From Clostridiales bacterium (GTDB lineage: Bacteria; Bacillota; Clostridia; Christensenellales; Pumilibacteraceae), in contig JAFLVC010000008.1 in NCBI GenBank assembly GCA_022508505.1, positions 25,954 to 89,953 of the forward strand: a stretch of 64,000 bases of DNA. Direction: 5' to 3'. Both the position numbers and the translations under genes were made by a program. Positions 42,268 through 51,634 of the stretch are shown here, piece after piece. The stretch's first letter is position 1, and every line of letters starts with the position of its first letter. The notes under the pieces were generated by a model, which searched no databases, was not told the origin of the DNA, and saw only the letters and a list, made by a program, of their open reading frames with translations.

Positions 42268-42308
42268 TAATATGTGCTATCCTTTATATATTATCGGGAG
42301 GTCTAATC

Positions 42309-43388
42309 ATGAGAGTTTACAACTTTTCGGCGGGGCCGAGCATGCTGCCGCTCGAAGTGCTTGAACGCGTTAAGCGCGGAATAACCGACTACAACGGCAC
42401 GGGCATGTCCGTAATGGAGATGAGCCATCGCTCCAAACCGTACGAGGCGATAAACGCCGAGGCGGAAGCGCTTATCCGTGAGCTGATGGAAATTCCCGAC
42501 GACTACGACGTTCTTTTCGTGCAGGGCGGCGCGACAAATCAATTTTCCGCCGTTCCGCTCAACCTCGGCACCAAAAAACGCAAGGCGGACTACGTCGTCA
42601 CCGGCAATTTTTCGCAAAAAGCTTTTGAGGAAGGCAGCCGCTTCGTCGACGCCGCCGTCGCGGCGAGCAGTGCGGACAGGAATTTCACCTACATTCCCGA
42701 ACTCAATAAGCGATCGTTCCGCAAGGACGCCGATTTCGTCCACATCTGCTACAACAACACGATATTCGGAACGCGGTACTCTTGCCCGCCCGACACCGGC
42801 GACATTCCCCTCGTTTGCGACATGTCGTCCATGATTCTGAGCCAAACCGTAAACGTCAAGGATTTTGCGCTCATCTATGCCGGCGCGCAAAAGAACATCG
42901 GGCCTGCCGGCGTCACGCTCGTAATAGTCAAGCACGAGCTGACGAACTCGCCCGACGACAAGTGCCCCGTCATGCTGCGCTACGACAATCAGGTCAAGAA
43001 CAAGAGCCTGTACAACACTCCGCCCTGCTTTGCGACGTACGTCGTAATGGAAGTTCTGCGCTATCTAAAAGAGCGCGGCGGAATTTCCCAAATGCAAAAG
43101 GTCAACGAGCGCAAGGCGAAAATGCTGTACGAATACATCGATTCGTCTGGGTTCTACGTCAATTCGGTGGAAAAGAAGTACCGCTCGCTGATGAACGTAC
43201 CCTTCGTCACGCCCGACAAGGAGCTCGACGAGAGGTTTGTAAAGCAGGCTGCCGAGTGCGGGCTCGTTTCGCTTAAAGGACACCGCCTCGTCGGCGGCAT
43301 GCGCGCTTCCATATACAACGCCATGCCCGAAGAAGGTATCGACGCGCTCATAGCGTTTATGGAAAAATTCAAAAAGGAAAACGCCTGA
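42309..43388 (+). CDS. serC: Phosphoserine aminotransferase SerC
   Basis: 359 aa. ATG at 42309 follows GGGAGG at 7 nt and gives the typical opening VYNFSAGPSMLP. The class V aminotransferase core is intact, with the PLP lysine in AGAQKNIGPAG. It converts 3-phosphohydroxypyruvate and glutamate to phosphoserine and 2-oxoglutarate. It precedes serA by 2 bp, forming a two-gene serine pathway operon; serB is not in the window. The pair is plus-strand and lies between the two halves of the division cluster. Confidence 0.97.
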   Translation: MRVYNFSAGPSMLPLEVLERVKRGITDYNGTGMSVMEMSHRSKPYEAINAEAEALIRELMEIPDDYDVLFVQGGATNQFSAVPLNLGTKKRKADYVVTGNFSQKAFEEGSRFVDAAVAASSADRNFTYIPELNKRSFRKDADFVHICYNNTIFGTRYSCPPDTGDIPLVCDMSSMILSQTVNVKDFALIYAGAQKNIGPAGVTLVIVKHELTNSPDDKCPVMLRYDNQVKNKSLYNTPPCFATYVVMEVLRYLKERGGISQMQKVNERKAKMLYEYIDSSGFYVNSVEKKYRSLMNVPFVTPDKELDERFVKQAAECGLVSLKGHRLVGGMRASIYNAMPEEGIDALIAFMEKFKKENA

Positions 43389-43390
43389 TC

Positions 43391-44545
43391 ATGAAAGAGA
43401 TTATCAAACTCAACGCAATATCTCACCTCGCCGACCAAGCGCTCGGAAGCGACTACAAGCTGGTCGAAAAATCGCAAAGCCCCGTCGCTGTGCTGCTCCG
43501 CTCGTTTTCAATGCACGGCTACGACCTTCCAAAAAGCGTGCTCGCCGTAGCTCGCGCAGGCGCGGGCGTCAACAACATTCCCGTCGGCGAGTATGCCGAG
43601 CGCGGCGTCGTAGTGTTCAACACGCCGGGCGCTAACGCCAATGCGGTTAAAGAACTCGCCATTTGCGCACTTCTCCTCGCCTCGCGCGGCATAATAGACG
43701 GCATCGAGTGGGTAAAGACGCTTTCGAGCGACGACGTTGCCGGGCAGGTCGAAAAGGGCAAAAAGAATTTTGCAGGCAGCGAGATTATGGGAAAAACTCT
43801 GGGAGTCGTCGGGCTCGGCGCAATAGGCGTGCAGGTAGGCAACAACGCGGTGCGCCTCGGAATGAACGTCCTCGGCTACGATCCGTTTATTTCAATCGAC
43901 TCGGCGTGGAAGCTCAACCACAACATAACCAAGATCGACAATCTTTCTGAGCTCTTTTCTAAGTCCGACTACATAACGCTTCACGTTCCGCTAACCGACG
44001 GCACCAAGCACGTCGTAAACGCCGAAACAATTTCCAAGATGAAGGACGGCGTGAAGATAATCAACCTGTCGCGCGGCGAACTGTGCGACAACAATGCGGT
44101 TATCGACGCCGTCAAGTCGGGCAAGATAGGCGCGTACATAACGGACTTCGCCGCGCCCGAGCTTATCGGCGTCAAGGGCATAACCGTTCTTCCCCACCTC
44201 GGCGCGTCCACCGAAGAGGCTGAGGACAACTGCGCGGTCATGGCGGCGCGGCAGATAGTCGACTTTGTCGATAACGGCAATATATCGAACTCGGTCAACT
44301 TTCCCTCCTGCTCTGCGCCGCGCGCCGGCAAGTGCCGCATCACGGTCATTCACCGCAACGTCAAGTACGTTCTCAACTCGCTGACCGACGTTCTCTCGCA
44401 AGCGGGCATCAACATAGAAAACCTCGTCTCACAGTCGCGCGGCGAATACGCATACACCATTATCGACAGCTCGGATGACGTAACGCCCGACCTCGTCGAC
44501 AAGATGGCAAAAAGCGACAACGTGATAAGAGTTCGCAAAATTTAA
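43391..44545 (+). CDS. serA: D-3-phosphoglycerate dehydrogenase SerA
   Basis: 384 aa. The NAD-binding fold motif GLGAIGVQVGNNAVRLG, the catalytic Arg region (NLSRGELCDNNAVIDA) and the HLGAST motif near the active His are present, followed by a C-terminal ACT domain (about 310-384, ITVIHRNVKYVLNSLTDVLSQAGINI). It catalyses the first step of serine synthesis; the ACT domain suggests feedback by serine. The ribosome binding site is weak, so translation is probably coupled to serC. Confidence 0.96.
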   Translation: MKEIIKLNAISHLADQALGSDYKLVEKSQSPVAVLLRSFSMHGYDLPKSVLAVARAGAGVNNIPVGEYAERGVVVFNTPGANANAVKELAICALLLASRGIIDGIEWVKTLSSDDVAGQVEKGKKNFAGSEIMGKTLGVVGLGAIGVQVGNNAVRLGMNVLGYDPFISIDSAWKLNHNITKIDNLSELFSKSDYITLHVPLTDGTKHVVNAETISKMKDGVKIINLSRGELCDNNAVIDAVKSGKIGAYITDFAAPELIGVKGITVLPHLGASTEEAEDNCAVMAARQIVDFVDNGNISNSVNFPSCSAPRAGKCRITVIHRNVKYVLNSLTDVLSQAGINIENLVSQSRGEYAYTIIDSSDDVTPDLVDKMAKSDNVIRVRKI

Positions 44546-44566
44546 CTTCCACGCAATTTGGGCACC

Positions 44567-44593
44567 AAAAAAAGACGCTTAGGCGTCTTTTTT
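44567..44593. terminator. Bidirectional terminator after serA
   Basis: AAAAAAGACGC and GCGTCTTTTTT pair perfectly around a 4-nt loop. It separates serA from the convergent membrane protein gene. Confidence 0.95.
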
Positions 44594-44610
44594 GTGTGCT
44601 GTGTATTTTA

Positions 44611-45552
44611 TTAATCGTCGTCGTCTATTATCGTATCTATAATTTCGGGCACGACGTTGTCGGTGGGCGGAGTGAACACGCACCCGTCGACGTAGTATCT
44701 TCTTCCGCGCTTGTTGTAGTACTCGGTGATGTTGAGATAGCTGATATACGTCGCAGCAATCGGCAACACTATCACGAGCCCGATCCCAAGCGTGAACAGC
44801 GTTATGAACACGCCGATAGCAAAGATGAGTATGAGCGACACGAAGTACGTCGAATAAAACGTCGCAAAGTTTTTAAAGAACAGCTTTGCCGAGCGGAAAA
44901 AGCCCCTTGCTACACCGCACTCACCGTTCACAACGCAGGGCGCCCAGCCGGCGACGAGCGAAAACCTGAACGACCACATCACCAATATTATCGGTATTAT
45001 TATGAATATGACCGCAATACTCATACCCATAGCGCTGATTACGCCGTAGATTATGAGCGACACTATCGAGTCGTATATGACGGTGAACAGCATTTTTGCA
45101 AACGAATATCTCACAGACAGCCACAGCGTGGAGAAGAACTTGCCGCCGAAGCCGTAGTTTGCGTTGCACGAAAGCCGACCGTCGAGCACCGTCGTCATCG
45201 GTATTTCGTACAGTCCGAGGAAAAACCTGAACGCGACGACCACTATTACGACAAAAAACACCGTCGCAAGCGCCGCTATGCGCCCGTCGTTTTGGAAAGT
45301 CGCGATTACGGCGTTGTACGAGGCATACAGTCCGTCCCACAACCCCTTGAAGTTTCCGCCGTTAAACAGCGCCGAAAATCCGTCCTTTACGTAGGCGAAA
45401 ACGCCCGCATTTCCGAGCGCACGCGTTATCGGCAACAGGAACGGCAGGCTGACGCCAACAATCAGCGCCGCGAAAATCACTATATATAATAGAAGCACCC
45501 ACACCGTGCTGAAATGCGAGATGAGGTTTTTGAAGGCGTTTTTAAACGACAT
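44611..45552 (-). CDS. Polytopic membrane protein, function unknown (second of pair)
   Basis: 313 aa with about six hydrophobic segments and an acidic C-terminus (IIDTIIDDDD). GGAGG lies 6 nt before the ATG, which overlaps the end of the upstream membrane protein gene by 11 bp. The general layout (SAKLFFKNFATFYSTYFVSL, GIGLVIVLPIAATYISYLN) resembles DUF975-like or glycerophosphodiester-phosphodiesterase-type membrane domains, but no family can be assigned. It probably works with its overlapping partner. Confidence 0.65.
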   Translation of the reverse strand: MSFKNAFKNLISHFSTVWVLLLYIVIFAALIVGVSLPFLLPITRALGNAGVFAYVKDGFSALFNGGNFKGLWDGLYASYNAVIATFQNDGRIAALATVFFVVIVVVAFRFFLGLYEIPMTTVLDGRLSCNANYGFGGKFFSTLWLSVRYSFAKMLFTVIYDSIVSLIIYGVISAMGMSIAVIFIIIPIILVMWSFRFSLVAGWAPCVVNGECGVARGFFRSAKLFFKNFATFYSTYFVSLILIFAIGVFITLFTLGIGLVIVLPIAATYISYLNITEYYNKRGRRYYVDGCVFTPPTDNVVPEIIDTIIDDDD

Positions 45553-46480
45553 CGTTTTCCTCCCCGCCGGACGGTTGCTCCGCCTCGCGTTTTTTGGTCT
45601 TTTCGTCGCCGCTTCTCGCCTTTTCGGGCTGTTTTGTGCGCTTTTCGGTAAGCGGCGGGAGCGGAATGTTTTCGTACGGCTTGACGTCGCGGCGGTCGAG
45701 CCCGCTTATTTCGTAAAACGTGACAATCGCGTACACAGTTACAAACACGTTTGTCGCAAGGAATATCACAAAGTCCACCACGCACGACACTGCGTAGTGA
45801 AGGTCCAAGAATCCCATTCCTATCTGTATCGCGGCGCACACGATGAGAGGCCACACCATGCCGCGAAAAACCCTTTTGCCCGAAAGCATTTTAAACGACG
45901 TAGCCGCCGCGTCGCGGAAGCGGTAGCCGTATATCGACATTATCGGCGCCCAAAACAGCATGGGCGTTATCACGAGCACGTGGAAAAAGAAGAGCACCGC
46001 CGCGACAACTGCGACAATCGCTATCGTCACCTGCGGCATGAGATTGAACGAGCCCGCCAGCACCTGCACGAGCGACACGAGTCCGAACAGCGCAAACCGC
46101 CACAGTATGGAAATGACACACATGACGGCTACTCCCACCGTCATCGGGAAAATCGCATTGTTGACAAGGCGCATGGGCATGCGGAGCGACAGCTTGCCCG
46201 TTCTGAAATGTTTGTCCACGGCGGCCATTGTGAGCGTCGCGCCCACGACTTGAAATATGCTTATGACTATGACCGGCCAAAAGTACTGCCACGAATCGCC
46301 GAACAGTATGCGGAACGTCTCGCTTATCGGTCCTTTCGGATTGTCAAACACCGACACAAACGCTACTTCCCAATACGGCGTGGACAAAAAGCACGCGACG
46401 ATACTCGGTATTACCATCGCGACTATCGGAAGCCACAGATTCCGCTTTAGGTATGAAAACGTCAGTTTCAAGTATTTCAC
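45542..46480 (-). CDS. Polytopic membrane protein, function unknown (first of pair)
   Basis: 312 aa with about six membrane helices and a charged Lys/Glu/Pro cytoplasmic C-terminus (from about 270). The start is GTG at 46480 without a ribosome binding site. TATAAT ends 6 nt before it, so the transcript should be leaderless. The gene lies where murG is expected after ftsW, but the sequence shows no glycosyltransferase features. It overlaps the next membrane protein gene by 11 bp. Confidence 0.65.
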   Translation of the reverse strand: MKYLKLTFSYLKRNLWLPIVAMVIPSIVACFLSTPYWEVAFVSVFDNPKGPISETFRILFGDSWQYFWPVIVISIFQVVGATLTMAAVDKHFRTGKLSLRMPMRLVNNAIFPMTVGVAVMCVISILWRFALFGLVSLVQVLAGSFNLMPQVTIAIVAVVAAVLFFFHVLVITPMLFWAPIMSIYGYRFRDAAATSFKMLSGKRVFRGMVWPLIVCAAIQIGMGFLDLHYAVSCVVDFVIFLATNVFVTVYAIVTFYEISGLDRRDVKPYENIPLPPLTEKRTKQPEKARSGDEKTKKREAEQPSGGEENDVV

Positions 46481-46486
46481 ACCGAT

Positions 46487-46516
46487 ATTATACAGCGTTT
46501 CTCTTAAATTTGCAAC
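46487..46516 (-). promoter_or_regulatory. Promoter giving a leaderless membrane-protein mRNA
   Basis: Read on the minus strand: TTGCAA (46511-46516), 18 bp, TATAAT (46487-46492), 6 nt, then GTG at 46480, the predicted first transcribed base. Confidence 0.65.
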
Positions 46517-46592
46517 TTTTTTACTGTCGTGTATTTACCGTGCCGTTCATTTATTGTTACACCCGAATAGGTTCGTGTCGTAGTAAATTGCT

Positions 46593-47801
46593 CTACGCTG
46601 CTGTGTTCCGGCGCTTGCTTTTGACCGACTTGTTCTTTTTGACTTTTATTTTTCTCGGCTTTTCGAACATTATTGCCGTGCTTGCGTGGCTTCTGCGCTT
46701 TATCGAGTTGAGCACGCCTATCCCCGACATGAACACGATAAGTCCCGAGCTTCCGCTGCTTATGAACGGAAGCGGCAGCCCCGTCGGCGGAATACTTCCC
46801 GTGACGACCGCAATATTGACCGTCACCTGTATCGCTATTATCGCCGCAATACCGGACGCCAAGAGCGAGCCGAACCTGTCGCTCGCCGCAAGCGAGATTT
46901 TGAGCGCCCGCCGTATCATGAATATATACGCCGCCATCACCAAAAGGCACCCGAAAAGCCCGAACTCCTCGCCTATCACGCTGAATATGAAGTCGCTCTC
47001 CGAAAATGGTAAAAACAGGTATTTTTGGCGGGAGTTGAAAAGCCCCACGCCGAAAAATCCGCCCGCGCCGAGGCCGTAGTACGACTGAATGAGCTGGTAC
47101 CCTTCCTCGAGCGGGCTTTCCCACGGATCGATAAACGCCATCAGCCTTTTAAAGCGGTACGGTTCGACGAGGATTAGCACTACCGCCGCTATCACGAGCG
47201 GAATTATTATCATCAACAGGTGCTTTATTTTCGCGCCGCCGAGAAAGAGCATTGCAATCATCAATACCGCCATGCACACCGTAACCGACATGTTCGGCTC
47301 GAGGATTATCAAAAAGCATATTACGCCGCCCACGCCGACGACGGGCAAAATCCCTTTAAAGCTCGTAATCCTGTCCTCGCGCGTTCCGATATACGCCGCC
47401 GCAAACACGATAAAGCCGAACTTGGCTATCTCGCTCGCTTGAATGGTGAAAAACGGCAGGTTTATCCACCGCCGCGCGCCGTAGTTTTCTATGCCGACGC
47501 CCGGTATAAACACTATTGCGAGGAGCACGATTGATACTGCGAGAATGACGAACCTAAGCTTTTTTAGTATGCGGTAGTCTGTGCGCGACAGCAAAAACAT
47601 CGCCGCCGCGCCCAACCCCGCGCCGAGTAGCTGCTTGTACACATAGTAATATTTCGTGCCGTAAATTCGCTCGCCGCTGTACGAGCCCGCCGAATACACC
47701 ATGAGTACGCCGAACGCGACAAGCGCGAGCGTGACGAGAATGAGCGGCACGTCCGACTTGTTATATCTGTTCAGCTCGACTTGTCCGAGATTTTTTTTCA
47801 T
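46593..47801 (-). CDS. ftsW: Cell division lipid II polymerase FtsW (SEDS family)
   Basis: 402 aa from the ATG at 47801 (AGGGG 6 nt upstream), overlapping the murD stop by 4 bp. About ten transmembrane helices; SEDS signatures include the loop GYQLIQSYYGLGAGGFFGVG and the late ISSGSSGLIVFMSGIGVL. It polymerises glycan strands with its partner class B PBP. The C-terminus is a basic tail. The last gene of this half of the division cluster. Confidence 0.95.
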   Translation of the reverse strand: MKKNLGQVELNRYNKSDVPLILVTLALVAFGVLMVYSAGSYSGERIYGTKYYYVYKQLLGAGLGAAAMFLLSRTDYRILKKLRFVILAVSIVLLAIVFIPGVGIENYGARRWINLPFFTIQASEIAKFGFIVFAAAYIGTREDRITSFKGILPVVGVGGVICFLIILEPNMSVTVCMAVLMIAMLFLGGAKIKHLLMIIIPLVIAAVVLILVEPYRFKRLMAFIDPWESPLEEGYQLIQSYYGLGAGGFFGVGLFNSRQKYLFLPFSESDFIFSVIGEEFGLFGCLLVMAAYIFMIRRALKISLAASDRFGSLLASGIAAIIAIQVTVNIAVVTGSIPPTGLPLPFISSGSSGLIVFMSGIGVLNSIKRRSHASTAIMFEKPRKIKVKKNKSVKSKRRNTAA

Positions 47802-49057
47802 CTTTTGCCCCTCAGCGCAATGACTTCCGATTTGAACCTTTCGCCGCGCTCGGCGTAGCTTTTGAACTCGTCGAACGACGCGCAGCACGGCGAAAGCAGC
47901 ACGGTGTCGGCGCTGCATTCCGCCGCCTTTTGCACGGCGTCGGAAAGGCAACGCACGAGATAGAGCGGTCGCTCGAAGTGCAGTTTATCGGCGCTCTTTC
48001 GTATGCTCTCCGCGCTCTCGCCCATCGCTATTATTTCGGTAACGCTCTCGGGAAGCGCCGAGAACAGCTCGTCGAAGTCGAGGTCCTTGTCCCGCCCGCC
48101 GACAATGAGGCAGATTTTTCCGCTTATGCTGTCTATTGCGGCGAGGCACGCCGATACGTTTGTCGCTTTTGAGTCGTCTATCCACTTCTTTCCGCACGCG
48201 CTGCCCACCGGCTCTATCCTGTGCGAATCGGGCACGGCGGCCGACATGGCCTTTAAAATATCGACGTTTTGAACGCCCATGCTCTTTGCGGCGGCGATTG
48301 CGCACAGCGCGTTTTTAAGGTTGTGCCGCCCCGGCAGGCGCAGATACGCCACCGGACACACGCGCTCGCCCATAAACTTGAAATAGTCGTCCTCTATGTA
48401 CGCGCCGTCCACCGCGCCGGTCGTCGAGCACCGCAATATCTTCGCCGAGGTGCTTAGGCTGTCGAGGGCGCCTATCGTTATGTCCTCGCCGAGAACGAGC
48501 GTGCCGCTCATCTCGGACGCGATATTGCACTTACATTTGTAGTAGTCCTCCGCGCTGCCGTGCCAATCGATGTGGTCGGTCGCGATATTCGTTATGACGG
48601 CGACGTCGGGCGAAATGCGGGCGTCCTTTAGCTGAAAGCTCGAAAGCTCGACGGCGAGCGCCTTGCGCTCTACTTCTATCGCCGTCGTCATCGGATAGCC
48701 GATATTGCCGCACGCCGTTCCGCCTATCATGGCGGCAATCAGCCGCGTCGTAGTCGTCTTGCCGTTGGTGCCCGTGACGCCCACCGTCTTGCACTTTGCG
48801 AGGCGAAATCCGAGCTCGACCTCGCCCATAGTCGCAATTCCGCGACTTTTGCAGTAGTCGTAAACGGCGTGGTCGTGCCGTATGCCCGGGCTTATTATTG
48901 CGGCGCGGTATGTTTTTTCGGGCGGCGCGGTAAACCCGTCCGCACCGTCGCTGCGCATATACGCCTTCCCGCCCCGCTTTTTTATGGCGCGCGCGGCGGA
49001 CTTACCCGAAACGCCGCCGCCGTACACAAAAAAATTCTCGCCGTTAAAAATCTTCAT
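47798..49057 (-). CDS. murD: UDP-N-acetylmuramoylalanine-D-glutamate ligase MurD
   Basis: 419 aa from the ATG at 49057. The N-terminal Rossmann-like domain begins VYGGGVSGKSAARAI; the ATP loop GVTGTNGKTTTTRL and a C-terminal ligase domain (HRIEPVGSACGKKWIDDSKATN) follow. It adds D-Glu to UDP-MurNAc-L-Ala. The ATG has no ribosome binding site and TATAAT/TATTAT lies directly before it, just after a terminator-like hairpin, so this is another candidate leaderless start. The long upstream in-frame extension would be antisense-like sequence within mraY's downstream gap and is rejected. Confidence 0.93.
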   Translation of the reverse strand: MKIFNGENFFVYGGGVSGKSAARAIKKRGGKAYMRSDGADGFTAPPEKTYRAAIISPGIRHDHAVYDYCKSRGIATMGEVELGFRLAKCKTVGVTGTNGKTTTTRLIAAMIGGTACGNIGYPMTTAIEVERKALAVELSSFQLKDARISPDVAVITNIATDHIDWHGSAEDYYKCKCNIASEMSGTLVLGEDITIGALDSLSTSAKILRCSTTGAVDGAYIEDDYFKFMGERVCPVAYLRLPGRHNLKNALCAIAAAKSMGVQNVDILKAMSAAVPDSHRIEPVGSACGKKWIDDSKATNVSACLAAIDSISGKICLIVGGRDKDLDFDELFSALPESVTEIIAMGESAESIRKSADKLHFERPLYLVRCLSDAVQKAAECSADTVLLSPCCASFDEFKSYAERGERFKSEVIALRGKR

Positions 49058-49071
49058 GACATTATAATATG

Positions 49072-49096
49072 AAAAACCGCGGACGAATAGACCGCG
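49072..49096 (-). terminator. Weak terminator between mraY and murD
   Basis: On the minus strand a 5-bp CGCGG/CCGCG stem with a 9-nt loop is followed by GTTTTT. It may partly separate murD-ftsW from the upstream genes. Confidence 0.5.
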
Positions 49097-49134
49097 ATTT
49101 GTCGGCGTGTTTTTTGTTCCCGCGCTATTGCTAT

Positions 49135-50121
49135 TTAGTACAGCGTCAGCATGAGCGCGACGGTCACTATTCCGCATACGAAGGTGACGAGTGTGTATAT
49201 CACCGCAATCTTGCCCTCGAACACACCCTTCCTTTCGAAGTGGTGGTGAAGCGGCGCCATCAAGAACACTCTTTTGCCCGTCGTCTTGAACGATATTACC
49301 TGTATGATTACCGACAGGCTTGATGCGATGTACATAATGCCTATCAACAACATGCTGAGCGACATTCTGTTGAATATGGCGACGCACGCCAAAAAACCGC
49401 CGAGCGCCATAGACCCCGTGTCGCCCATAAAAATCCTTGCGGGATGCGTGTTGTAGCAGAGGAAGGCGCAAAGGCACCCGCAGAGCGCCGCGCACAATAT
49501 TATCATATCCGAAACGAAGCTACCGACGAGCACGCCCGCAAACATGGCTATCCCCATGATCGCACAGCAAAACAGTGTGTTCGTAGCCGTCACAGACGCG
49601 GCGAGCCCGTCAAGCCCGTCGGTCAGGTTTACCGAGTTTGTAAACGCCGCAAATATAAAGATGTAGTAAAGCGGCGCGAGCCGTCCGAGCTCGAGCGTTT
49701 TGGGCGTGAACGGCGCATACACGGTCCCGCCGATATTTGGGTCGTAGTAGGCATACACCGAAACGATTACGGCAAGCAGGGCTTGAAATATCAGCTTTTG
49801 CGCCGCCGACAGCCCCTTGTTGTCCTTGAACCGCACCTTGATAAAATCGTCTATAAAACCGATGAGCGCGTACCCGAGCGTCACGATAACTATTATATAC
49901 GCTATTCTGTTTTCGTGCGCGGTATAGAAAAGCGCGGTAAACAGTGCAAGCACTATCGATATGCCGCCCATAGTGGGCGTGCCCGCCTTTTTCTTATGGT
50001 TGTCCACGTACGAAAGAATGGGCTGACCCGCTTTCAAGCGCTTCACCAGCTTTATGTTTATCGGGAGCAGCAGCATCGCCACCGCAAACGCCGTCAAAAA
50101 TCCGCACAGTACGGCTATCAA
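49135..50121 (-). CDS. mraY: Phospho-N-acetylmuramoyl-pentapeptide transferase MraY
   Basis: 328 aa with about ten transmembrane helices. The diagnostic motifs HKKKAGTPTMGG, DDFIKVRFKDNKGLSA, NLTDGLDGLA and FMGDTGSMALGG are all present. It makes lipid I at the cytoplasmic face of the membrane. Its ATG overlaps the murE stop by 4 bp. murF, which often lies between murE and mraY, is missing from this position. Confidence 0.97.
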   Translation of the reverse strand: MIAVLCGFLTAFAVAMLLLPINIKLVKRLKAGQPILSYVDNHKKKAGTPTMGGISIVLALFTALFYTAHENRIAYIIVIVTLGYALIGFIDDFIKVRFKDNKGLSAAQKLIFQALLAVIVSVYAYYDPNIGGTVYAPFTPKTLELGRLAPLYYIFIFAAFTNSVNLTDGLDGLAASVTATNTLFCCAIMGIAMFAGVLVGSFVSDMIILCAALCGCLCAFLCYNTHPARIFMGDTGSMALGGFLACVAIFNRMSLSMLLIGIMYIASSLSVIIQVISFKTTGKRVFLMAPLHHHFERKGVFEGKIAVIYTLVTFVCGIVTVALMLTLY

Positions 50122-51554
50122 AATCCGTTCTCCCCCGCTATCTCCATGACGAAACGCTCGTCGTTGTACGGCTGTTTTCTGCCCATGACGTCGTTGTACT
50201 GCTCCGCACCCTTGCCCGCGATGAGCACGATATCGTCCTTTTCCGCCATGGCAAGAGCTGCACGTATCGCCTCCTTTCTGTCGACTATAGGCGTGTAGTT
50301 TGTCTTTCCTATTTCCTTTATGCCGCTCTCTATCTGCTTTATTATTTCGAGCGGCGGTTCAAACCTAGGATTGTCACTCGTGACGAAGCAGTAGTCGCTC
50401 ATGGTGGCGACTATCTTGCCCATGACGGCGCGCTTGGTCGTGTCGCGATTGCCGCCGCAGCCGAACACGGTGATTATCTTCGCCGGAGCGAACTCGCGTA
50501 TAGCGCGCAGAATGTTAGCTATTCCGTCGTCGGTGTGCGCGAAATCGATTATGACGCTGCACTTGGCGGTGTTGATTATGTTGAAGCGTCCGTCGATCTT
50601 TTTGACGTCGCGTATTCCCTGTATTATCGCCGAAAACGGAAGCTCCAACGCCTCGGCAATCGCCGCCGCGCACAAGGTGTTATACATATTGAACCGTCCC
50701 GTCAGGTTGAACTTGACGCTGTCCACGCGGTCGAACACGTTTATGACATAGCTAAGTCCGTACGCGCTCATGTTGAGATCGATGCCGAAAACGTCGCAGG
50801 GATTGTCCACGCCGTAGGTTATCGTATGAAGCGTAGCGTCGCGGGCTATTTCCGCGCCGAGCGAGTCGTCGGCGTTGATGACTGCGGTTCGCGCGTGCTC
50901 CTGCGTAAAGAACTGTTTTTTCGCGCTCGCGTACGTGTCCATGTCGCCGAAATAGTCGAGGTGGTCGCGCGACAGATTGGTGAACGCCGCGACCTCGAAG
51001 ATTATCCCCTCAACCTTTTTGAGCGCCAATGCGTGCGCAGACACCTCCATTACGACGTATTCGACGCCCGCCGCCGTCATGTCGGCGAAAATTCTGTGAA
51101 GGTCGATCGGATCGGGCGTCGTAAGCGTCGACGGGATTTTGTTCCCCGCATACTCTACAGCGTTTGTGCCGATGAGCCCGCACGAATGCCCCGCCGCTTC
51201 CACTATGCTCTTTACGATGTACGTCGTCGTCGTCTTTCCGTTCGTTCCGGTGACGCCGATGAGCTTCAGCTTTTTGCAAGGGTGCCCGAAAAACGCCGCG
51301 GCGGACTTTGAGAGCGCCACTCGCGTGTCGTCGACTTCTATTTGCACGCAGTCGAGAGCGAGCCGACGCTCTACGACAATCGCTGCCGCGCCGCGCGAGA
51401 TCGCGTCGGCGGCAAAAGTATGTCCGTCGTTTTCGCGCCCGACAAGGCAAAAGAACAGATACCCCTCTTTTACTTTGGAGCTGTCGCACGCAAGCCCCTC
51501 TACTTCTATGTCGTCGACGTCTGCGACGTTAAACCCAAGCTCGCTAAGGCGCAT
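50118..51554 (-). CDS. murE: UDP-MurNAc-tripeptide ligase MurE
   Basis: 478 aa from the second ATG at 51554 (GAGG 8 nt upstream; the ATG at 51560 has only 2 nt spacing). The ATP loop GVTGTNGKTTTTYIV and the substrate motif DNPR (TSDNPRFEPP) are present. DNPR is the signature for meso-diaminopimelate rather than lysine, so the peptidoglycan is probably the mDAP type. Confidence 0.96.
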   Translation of the reverse strand: MRLSELGFNVADVDDIEVEGLACDSSKVKEGYLFFCLVGRENDGHTFAADAISRGAAAIVVERRLALDCVQIEVDDTRVALSKSAAAFFGHPCKKLKLIGVTGTNGKTTTTYIVKSIVEAAGHSCGLIGTNAVEYAGNKIPSTLTTPDPIDLHRIFADMTAAGVEYVVMEVSAHALALKKVEGIIFEVAAFTNLSRDHLDYFGDMDTYASAKKQFFTQEHARTAVINADDSLGAEIARDATLHTITYGVDNPCDVFGIDLNMSAYGLSYVINVFDRVDSVKFNLTGRFNMYNTLCAAAIAEALELPFSAIIQGIRDVKKIDGRFNIINTAKCSVIIDFAHTDDGIANILRAIREFAPAKIITVFGCGGNRDTTKRAVMGKIVATMSDYCFVTSDNPRFEPPLEIIKQIESGIKEIGKTNYTPIVDRKEAIRAALAMAEKDDIVLIAGKGAEQYNDVMGRKQPYNDERFVMEIAGENGF

Positions 51555-51634
51555 TGTCATTACCTCTCTTTTTTATTATGCGTATATTTTAAACCGCAAA
51601 TCGGTCCTGCGGTGCGCTTTTGCAAACTATTATA

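Larger units (their letters stand above)
41944..42308. other. 365-bp divergent intergenic region between giant operon and serC
   Basis: It holds the giant-operon promoter, an inverted Spo0A-box pair and a small hairpin (AACCGA/TCGGTT, 41980-41993) on the minus side, and a weaker serC promoter on the plus side. The 42069-42237 part is A/T-homopolymer-rich without recognisable structure. I see no T-box or riboswitch. Confidence 0.7.

Noticed and set aside
41944..42308. T-box or amino-acid riboswitch before serC
   Set aside because: No T-box sequence, specifier stem or antiterminator/terminator pair is visible; the plus-strand leader from the proposed promoter is only about 35 nt.
44611..46480. 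murG candidates between ftsW and murA
   Set aside because: Both proteins are polytopic and lack the GT-B glycosyltransferase fold motifs of MurG.
49058..49495. N-terminal extension of MurD to 49495
   Set aside because: The extension reads through the terminator-like hairpin and overlaps mraY in another frame; MurD homology begins at 49057.
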